A program made the translations under genes and the position numbers. From a candidate division SR1 bacterium (lineage in GTDB: Bacteria; Patescibacteriota; Gracilibacteria; Absconditabacterales; Absconditicoccaceae), in NCBI GenBank assembly GCA_002746475.1, contig PDOX01000026.1, positions 1-5,563 of the forward strand: DNA of 5,563 bases. Reading direction: 5' to 3'. The notes below the pieces were generated by a model. The model did no database searches. It had not been told where the DNA came from and worked only from the letters and a program-made list of their open reading frames with translations. Of this stretch, positions 1-4,657 are shown in pieces; the stretch's first letter is position 1, and every line of letters starts with the position of its first letter.

Positions 1-2
1 GA

Positions 3-419
3 ATAGTATGGACTGCAAATACTTATGCACAGGATGAGGTTGATTTTGCTATTATTCCAAAATCAGAATGACTTGATGGAAATGAGATTAAAGATATTGC
101 AAAAGGGGGGTCTGTATGGGATAATTATAACAAAGCTGCTCAAAGAATAGGAAAAGGAGATACTGGAACGGCTGACCAGATCCAGAGTGGAATAATGGAT
201 TGGGATACCTTGCTCAACTATATCGTATATCTTGCTCAATTTATTTGAGAATTAGGATTGTTGATAGCAGCATTTGTCTTCATCTATATCGGATATGAAA
301 AGGCAAGTAAAGTGTTCTCGTTTGGAGAGGGGTTTATTTGAAGTGTGACAAAGGGATTAATTGTGATAATTGGTGCATATTTTATTGTAAAATTTTTGTA
401 TAACGCATTTATGTCTTAA
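3..419 (+). CDS. Pilin-like secreted/membrane protein with one TM hairpin (5' end missing)
   Basis: Reads in frame from position 3 to a TAA at 417-419 (138 residues) only if TGA is translated; TGA occurs at codons 23, 81 and 113, read as Gly. The visible N-terminus ends in TANTYAQD, which resembles the end of a signal peptide with cleavage after TYA, as in the next gene (FTYAQQ), so probably only about 15 residues are missing. A polar segment (about residues 11-70) follows, then two hydrophobic helices (about 72-98 and 113-136) separated by a short loop, YEKASKVFSFGEGF. Signal peptide plus a two-helix hairpin is the layout of VirB2/TrbC-like type IV secretion pilins, which are common in CPR genomes; this assignment is by architecture, not by a diagnostic motif. 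Tryptophan is encoded by TGG at three places and there are no CGA/CGG codons. The next gene starts 92 nt downstream on the same strand. Confidence 0.75.
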
Positions 420-499
420 TGATGGCTTAGTTATTTAGGTATGAGCTGCTATCTTGATTGTTTACTTGTTAAAAAATTGTAATGATAAAAAAATATAAT

Positions 500-507
500 A
501 GGAGGAG
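500..507 (+). promoter_or_regulatory. Shine-Dalgarno sequence for the second pilin-like gene
   Basis: AGGAGGAG ends 4 nt before the ATG at 512, a strong match to the anti-SD and the only convincing one in the window. It fixes the start of the second gene. The other visible starts (1056/1071, 3268, 4463, 4658) have A/T-rich upstream sequence with no SD. Confidence 0.85.
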
Positions 508-511
508 AATA

Positions 512-991
512 ATGAAAAAGTTAAGTGTAGGTATACTAGGGATCTATGTTTTATGTTTAGGAATTTTTACCTATGCTCAACAAGGAACCCGATGAGAATT
601 TTGAAGAGATCCAATTCAAATTTTAGATACCGTAAAAGACAAAGCAAATGATAAAAAGTGAAATGAAATACAAGATACAGCTCTGGATGAAACAATGGAT
701 CAAGTGAGTGGGGATGAACATAGATTGCTAGCGACACTTGAAGCAGTAAATAAAAAAATCAATGTATATTTTCAATGGATGACATATGTTGGATTATCCA
801 TTGCAACAATTTTGCTGATATTTAATGGATTTATGATGGTAACTCATGCAATTCATAATTCATGAGATATTGCTACAACAAAAAAGAATATATCAAGAAT
901 AATTATTTGAGTAATATTAATGTTGGGATTTTGGGCAGTGATTAAACTAATATTAGCAGTTATAAATATGTTATTTGGACTGAGTGATTAG
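512..991 (+). CDS. Pilin-like (VirB2/TrbC-type) small membrane protein, 159 aa
   Basis: Starts at ATG 512 behind a canonical SD and ends at TAG 989-991. Five in-frame TGA codons (Gly) are required. Residues 1-22 form a signal peptide (MKK start, hydrophobic core, cleavage after TYA). A charged, probably helical ectodomain follows (about 23-85), then two transmembrane helices (about 88-111 and 128-153) joined by the loop HNSGDIATTKKNISR. This is the size and layout of CPR type IV secretion pilin subunits. Residue 27 is CGA (590-592), read as Trp under the Absconditabacterales code (GTWGEF) or Arg under code 25; this site alone does not decide. It lies 92 nt after the first gene and 64 nt before the third with no terminator between them, so the three may form one transcript. 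The pilin function is inferred from architecture and neighbours. Confidence 0.8.
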
Positions 992-1055
992 TATTTAGAT
1001 TTGCATCATTGAGGGAGAGCGTTAAATAAAAAAATGTTAAATAGTGTTTTAATAT

Positions 1056-2069
1056 ATGAAATACAATAAAATGAGACAGATAAATATATGAAATATAAAA
1101 AAATGGGGAATAAGGATAGTATTATTTTTTGTGGTGACAACAGGACTTGCTATCTCATTTTCCGATGCAGTAGGACCTCCTCCAAGTTTTGATGATAATT
1201 TTGTAGATCATCTCTATACTTCAAAAGGAGAAGATAAAGAAAAAAGTTGAGATGTTTATACTATGGAATGAATACAGGCAAATAAAACACTTAAACAAAA
1301 TATAGCATGTCTTTTCTATCCTAATCATACAGTAGCTCAAAAAAATGGTTGTTGAAATAGTCCAGGTGGAATATTATGGGATTTTGCTAGGAATATTATG
1401 GTAGCTATTGTCTTTATCTTTCTCGTAATTATTGGAGCAAGATTATTGTTAAGCAATCCAGATTCTGAAAAAGATAAAATTAGAGAGGCATTGAATAGTT
1501 TATATTATATTGGAATTGGAGCAGTGTTGTTTTTTGGAGCAGTTCGGATTTTGGGGACACTACTTAATTTCTGAGGAATTCAGTGAACAGAAAGTGTAGT
1601 AAATAGATTACAATGAGGAGGTGAGTCTCTATTTTATAGAGTGATTGCTTTTCTCAAGATACTTACTTTTTTTATCGCTATCATTATGATGGTGGTCTAC
1701 TGATTTAAAATTATTACTGCAGTGGACAAAGCAGATGAAGCAAAAAAACATTTGAGAGGAGTATTTAATGTTATTATTGCACTTATATTGATTAAAATTG
1801 TAGATTATATCTATTATATTGCCCAAGCAAAAGATTTCTCTGTCCAAGCACAATGATTTATATTATCTTTTGCAAGGATACTGTGATTGATTATTGGTGC
1901 GTGAGCTATCCTGATGGTATTTTATGCTTGATTTTTGCTTTTGACAGATCAAGGGAAGAGTGAAAATATGAAAAAAGCAAAAAATATTTTTATGAATGTG
2001 GTACTTATAGCAATTGTTATCTTTATGTTCTTGCTCATTATGTATCAAATTTTTGCAGAATTTGCATAG
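1056..2069 (+). CDS. Polytopic membrane protein built of three tandem pilin-like TM hairpins
   Basis: Requires 12 in-frame TGA codons as Gly and ends at TAG 2067-2069. The longest start is ATG 1056 (337 residues); ATG 1071 (332 residues) is the alternative. Neither has an SD, and a TAA at 1050-1052 closes the frame upstream. Residues 18-38 look like a signal peptide (cleavage near FSDA). The ectodomain (about 40-110) has two cysteines, C85 and C99, possibly disulfide-bonded. Six helices follow in three hairpins: about 113-132/148-170, 195-221/234-256 and 268-296/310-335. Their loops are short and rich in K, D and E (NPDSEKDKIREALN, AVDKADEAKKHLRG, TDQGKSENMKKAKN). The repeated design resembles the single hairpins of the two upstream genes and suggests a triplicated VirB2/TrbC-like module, possibly the membrane base or scaffold of the same apparatus. 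Residue 164, inside the second helix (GAVxILGTLL), is CGG: Trp fits a membrane helix far better than Arg. No specific family is recognised. Confidence 0.8.
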
Positions 2070-2142
2070 TATGAGGATGCTATTTAGTAGAGTAAAACAG
2101 ATAGGAAAAAGATAATAATATATTAAATAGACTTAATTAGGT

Positions 2143-2176
2143 TTAATAGAAAAAAAGACCTTAATAGAAAAAAAGA
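2143..2176. repeat. Two-copy direct repeat, 16 bp with 18-bp period
   Basis: TTAATAGAAAAAAAGA occurs at 2143-2158 and again at 2161-2176. Degenerate A-rich pieces continue to about 2196 (AATAGAAAAAATA, then TTAGAAAC). It lies between the end of the + strand operon and its terminator, and may be replication slippage in A-rich DNA. No function is apparent. Confidence 0.7.
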
Positions 2177-2202
2177 ATAGAAAAAATAATTATTAGAAAC
2201 AG

Positions 2203-2227
2203 AAAAACCCGCCTTGCGGGTTTTTTT
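2203..2227 (+). terminator. Intrinsic terminator, probably bidirectional
   Basis: The GC stem CCCGC/GCGGG (2208-2212 with 2216-2220) has a 3-nt CTT loop, is extended by five A-T pairs, and is followed by T residues to 2227. It lies about 130 nt after the third + strand gene and would end that transcript. The mirrored A-tract (2203-2207) gives a U-run on the - strand, so the same hairpin can also terminate transcription of the tRNA, whose 3' end is at 2280. Confidence 0.9.
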
Positions 2228-2279
2228 AATATTAAATATGATATGTAATAAATATTTGAATATGCGTAATGTTTAACTT

Positions 2280-2350
2280 CAGGGACAGAGGGGATCGAAC
2301 CCCCAGTAACGGTTCCGAAGACCGTTGTGTTACCATTACACCATGCCCCT
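2280..2350 (-). tRNA. tRNA with anticodon UCG on a tRNA-Trp-like body; probable tRNA-Trp reading CGA/CGG (tRNA-Arg by anticodon alone)
   Basis: The cloverleaf folds completely on the - strand: acceptor AGGGGCA/TGTCCCT, D arm GTGT-AATGGTA-ACAC, anticodon stem ACGGT/ACCGT with loop CTTCGGA, variable loop TACT, T arm GGGGG-TTCGATC-CCCTC, discriminator G (2280); CCA is not encoded. The anticodon is TCG, so standard software would call tRNA-Arg(UCG). The body says otherwise. A1-U72, G2-C71, G3-C70 and G73 are tRNA-Trp identity features, and AGGGGCAU with CGGUCU in the anticodon arm closely matches bacterial tRNA-Trp as I know it; bacterial tRNA-Arg usually starts GC. G37 is typical of tRNAs reading CNN codons (G36-G37 is a TrmD m1G target), whereas tRNA-Trp normally has A37. 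The gene therefore looks like a tRNA-Trp adapted to read CGA and, by wobble, CGG as tryptophan. This matches the CGR codons seen in ftsW. It lies 51 nt downstream of the 288-residue gene on the same strand. The tRNA fold is secure; Trp charging is a strong inference. Confidence 0.93.
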
Positions 2351-2355
2351 ATTTG

Positions 2356-2378
2356 CTCGCCAATAGCGAGATTTTTTT
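2356..2378 (+). terminator. Terminator-like hairpin oriented +, between tRNA and upstream gene
   Basis: Stem CTCGC/GCGAG (2356-2360 with 2366-2370) with loop CAATA is followed on the + strand by A and seven T residues. Read on the + strand it is an intrinsic terminator and could stop read-through antisense to the tRNA towards the 288-residue gene. Read on the - strand the U-run is missing, so it should not separate that gene from the tRNA; there it would be a 5' leader hairpin just upstream of the mature tRNA. The five-base-pair stem is modest. Confidence 0.55.
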
Positions 2379-2401
2379 AGTATCTTGTGCTTTATTTTGT
2401 T

Positions 2402-3268
2402 TTATTTATTTACAAGCTTGAATTGAGTATTTTCATCTATATTGTGTGTGATATCTTCTGTTTCACAATATACCAAGAGTAAAGCTTTTGCCTTTTCAAC
2501 TTCATTGAGTTTAGTGATTTCGGTGAATTTTTCAACTCTTTCGTACCATGTCGCAAATATTTGCAAAAGTTCATGGTCAGTAATACTGAGTTGGAGGATA
2601 TTCCCATCGTTGGTTTCTTGGAGGTGTTTGCTAATAAAATAGTACTGGTCGGTGAGATTATTGAGATGCTGATTAAGAAAATCTTCAAGTTGGGTATAAG
2701 CACCAAACAGTGGAATAAAAATTTTTGCTCCTAAGATCGTGTTTGCTTTTGTCTGAAAATTTCCATAAATAACAAAGAGACCAAACAAAAATGAAAGCAT
2801 ATCTAGATCTTTTGGGGGAGTTGTCTGAGGATCTTTTTTGATAAAAATATGTTGTTTGTTTGTCAGTTTGATATGCTGTGCTTCAAGGAGGGGGGTGAGC
2901 TTTTTAATTTTATCACTTTTGATTTTATATAAAAAACTATATTTTTCACCGGTTTCTTCATCAAAACTCTGAAAAAGATCAAAAGCATAGTTAAATGATT
3001 GTTGGTCGAGATTCTTGCTTTTGCAAGAATGATAGGTTTCTCTGTCGGGGATTTTGATGAATACCTGCATTTTATCTCCAAGATCTTTCCAGTTGATAGA
3101 TTTAATTGTTCTTTTGTGTACAACAGGGAGTTGAAAATTTTCATGAGAAAATATAGTTCCAGACAAGGTATGTTGATATGTTTTGTTAGTCCCTTCTTGT
3201 AATTTATTATCTTGTAAAGCGAAAGCAAGAATATTATCTTGTTTGGTATCAAAGTGTATGGTGTTCAT
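2402..3268 (-). CDS. Unrecognised 288-aa protein with a degenerate LAGLIDADG-like motif
   Basis: Starts at ATG 3268, inside the 3' end of ftsW (35-nt overlap, different frame), and ends at TAA 2402-2404. The open frame continues upstream to 3373, but that part is the ftsW C-terminus out of frame, so ATG 3268 is preferred; there is no SD, and translational coupling to ftsW is plausible. The protein is soluble and rich in K, N, Q and D, with no signal peptide. Residues 161-171 read LFGLFVIYGNF. This aligns with the LAGLIDADG(S)F motif of homing endonucleases in spacing and in the L, G, L, G and trailing F positions, but the catalytic acidic residue is Tyr. The following IFIPLFGAYTQLEDFLNQHL is also reminiscent of that fold. 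If related, it is catalytically dead and could be a DNA/RNA-binding derivative; confidence in this is low. It contains no TGA or CGA/CGG codon: its nine glycines are GGN and its three arginines AGA. Confidence 0.85.
   Translation of the reverse strand: MNTIHFDTKQDNILAFALQDNKLQEGTNKTYQHTLSGTIFSHENFQLPVVHKRTIKSINWKDLGDKMQVFIKIPDRETYHSCKSKNLDQQSFNYAFDLFQSFDEETGEKYSFLYKIKSDKIKKLTPLLEAQHIKLTNKQHIFIKKDPQTTPPKDLDMLSFLFGLFVIYGNFQTKANTILGAKIFIPLFGAYTQLEDFLNQHLNNLTDQYYFISKHLQETNDGNILQLSITDHELLQIFATWYERVEKFTEITKLNEVEKAKALLLVYCETEDITHNIDENTQFKLVNK
3011..3030. repeat. Perfect inverted repeat inside the 288-aa gene
   Basis: ATTCTTGC and GCAAGAAT form 8-bp perfect arms around a TTTT loop. The repeat lies in coding sequence (about residues 80-86 of the 288-aa protein, on the - strand). 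It may be mRNA secondary structure, a remnant of a small palindromic insertion, or chance. Confidence 0.6.
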
Positions 3269-4463
3269 TTTGATGCGTGATTTTATAAAGAAGCATAAGT
3301 TGAATAGTATTTGCCATGAAAGCAGTTCATCCATGACTGACGAAAGGCAGGGTAATACCAGTATTAGGAACAATCCCCAAATTTACTCCAATATTGATAA
3401 ACATTTGGATGATAATCGTGGAAATCAGTCCAATTCATATAAATCTAGTAAGTTCATCTTTTGTATTTCTAATTTTGCTCATGAAATAGAACATCAAGAA
3501 GAAATACATCGCCAGTAAACTCATATTCCCTATGAATCCGATTTCTTCCGAATAGGCAGCGAAAATAAAGTCTGATTGTGCAATAGGGATGTATCCAAAT
3601 TTTTGTAATCCTTTTCCATAGCCTTGTCCCCGAAATCCACCACCTCATATCGCAAGTTTTGATTGTTCTAATTGTCGGTTTACTGTTTTTGAATATTCAT
3701 CTGATCCATTATGAAAAAATCCAATTAATCTATTTTGAAGGTAGGCAAATTTTGTTCATCCAAAGCTTTCGCTTTTTGAGACGAGTGAAAGTACTCATAA
3801 AAGAATCATAAAAGATATCCCAGCAGCACCGAGAATAATTCCAACTTTTTTCTCAGATAATCCAGCATACCATACCATGACAATTGAGATCATTCCTAAA
3901 ATCAGAATTGTTCAAAAATCTGGAATTGCAGTAAATACTAACAAAATACCAATATGAATAATAATGAATAGCCATACAAATTTATGATCGTTCATTAAAG
4001 TTTTTTTCCTTACTAATCGAGATGCTATAAAAAGAACATAAGCAATTTTGAAAAATTCAGAAGGTTGAACAGTTGTAAATCATAGATGTATCCATCAAGT
4101 TGCTCCATTGAAAGTTTTTCCTATAATCAGAGTAATCCATTGAATAATGAGTGCTATACCCATGAACCAGTTATTATATCTTTGATTTGTAAAAAAATGT
4201 AATGGGAGTTTATATACAAGTATCCCAATAATTAGAGAGATAATAATATTTTTGATTTGTCCTTTGAAATAAAAATAATTTGATGCATTATCGATTCAAT
4301 GTTTGAGGGTATGATGAAACGATTCGTAAGTACTTACACTATATACTGCTAAAATTCCAAAAAGTGTCAAAATAATTCCACAAAAAAGAATTTTTTTAGA
4401 TCTTTTGATAGGAGAAAATATAATTCCAATAAGCAATGCAATAAAAATAATAGGGATAAGCAT
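3234..4463 (-). CDS. ftsW: FtsW/RodA/SpoVE-family peptidoglycan glycosyltransferase
   Basis: A 409-residue SEDS-family polytopic membrane protein that polymerises lipid II glycan chains, at the septum (FtsW) or in the side wall (RodA). ATG 4463 to TAA 3234-3236, with ten in-frame TGA codons as Gly. Family landmarks: NGATGWIHLGFTTVQPSEFFK (119-139; family NGA..WI...QPSE), PDFGT (181-185), a GG-F-GQG stretch (273-281), GYIPIAQSDFIFAAYSEEIG (290-309) with the catalytic-type Asp298, and VNLGIVPNTGITLPFVSHGG (360-379). TGA encodes conserved glycines, e.g. the second Gly of the HGG box (family YGG). Three CGR codons fall at aromatic positions: CGA 149 (IASxLVRK; E. coli FtsW IANYLVRK), CGA 263 (NxQLEQS; family GYQ..QS) and CGG 278 (GGFxGQG; E. 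coli FtsW GELWGQG). The GxLWGQG-like stretch and the IASWLVRK stretch favour FtsW over RodA, moderately. Its 3' end overlaps the 288-aa gene by 35 nt. An extra hydrophobic segment (1-16) precedes the usual first helix. Confidence 0.95.
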
Positions 4464-4508
4464 CAAATAATATAAAAATAAAAAAAAATATAATTTCTAC
4501 TTCATATC

Positions 4509-4536
4509 AGTGTAAGGTTTTGAAAAAAATTTTCAA
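4509..4536 (-). promoter_or_regulatory. Candidate promoter for ftsW with overlapping dyad
   Basis: On the - strand, TTGAAA (4536-4531) and TACACT (4514-4509) are 16 bp apart, resembling -35/-10 boxes, and would give a leader of about 40 nt before ATG 4463. The -35 box lies within the 7-bp inverted repeat TTGAAAA-AAA-TTTTCAA (4520-4536), a possible operator. In DNA this A/T-rich such matches arise easily. Confidence 0.35.
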
Positions 4537-4603
4537 TTCAAATTTTGGGAAAAATACTTTCTCCTTCCTCTTGAAAAAAACATCGTAATAACTAAACTTT
4601 TTC

Positions 4604-4612
4604 TGTTAAAAT
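4604..4612 (+). promoter_or_regulatory. Candidate extended -10 promoter for lysS
   Basis: TGTTAAAAT is an extended -10 (TGn plus TAAAAT). It would start transcription near 4619, about 40 nt before the lysS ATG. No good -35 lies at standard spacing. A second -10-like TATACT at 4643-4648 would give an almost leaderless mRNA, which is conceivable because no SD precedes ATG 4658. Confidence 0.35.
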
Positions 4613-4657
4613 ACTAAAATGTATTATTTTTACTGTTTTTATTATACTACAAAAAAA

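Larger units (their letters stand above)
2070..2401. other. 332-bp region without protein genes between convergent units
   Basis: The region between the TAG of the third + strand gene and the stop of the - strand 288-residue gene contains no plausible protein gene on either strand. It holds an A-rich direct repeat (2143-2176), an intrinsic terminator (2203-2227), the tRNA on the - strand (2280-2350) and a second hairpin followed by T residues (2356-2378). Nothing was recognised in 2070-2142 or 2228-2279 beyond A/T-rich sequence. Confidence 0.8.

Noticed and set aside
494..499. TATAAT as a -10 box for the second pilin-like gene
   Set aside because: The transcript would start inside the SD at 500-507, and there is no -35 at suitable spacing. 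The match is likely chance in A/T-rich DNA.
1034..1069. 11-codon ORF ending just before ATG 1071
   Set aside because: It is too short, has no SD at proper distance, and is expected by chance. It would matter only if 1071 were the true start with coupled translation.
1629..2048. Two - strand ORFs (1629-1853 and 1863-2048)
   Set aside because: They are antisense to the triple-hairpin gene, have low-complexity Cys/Asn/His-rich translations, and appear open only because standard-code reading hides the real gene.
2280..2350. Plain tRNA-Arg(UCG)
   Set aside because: The anticodon allows it, but acceptor pairs, G73 and sequence similarity favour tRNA-Trp, and the CGR codons in ftsW favour Trp. It is kept as the alternative in the tRNA entry.
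3269..3373. Upstream extension of the 288-aa gene to an ATG at 3373
   Set aside because: The extra 35 residues are the FtsW C-terminal region (PFVSHGG box) read in another frame.
3183..3518. + strand ORF of 111 aa
   Set aside because: It runs antisense across the ftsW 3' end and the 288-aa gene. FtsW motifs on the other strand are decisive.
3764..3777. Hairpin AAAGC-TTTC-GCTTT followed by T residues in ftsW
   Set aside because: It lies mid-gene and encodes SESFG-type sequence. The stem is short and there is no reason for termination there.
3..4463. Interpretation of the TGA-containing genes as pseudogenes
   Set aside because: There are 30 TGAs but no in-frame TAA/TAG and no frameshifts, and TGAs align with conserved glycines; decay would not be this specific.
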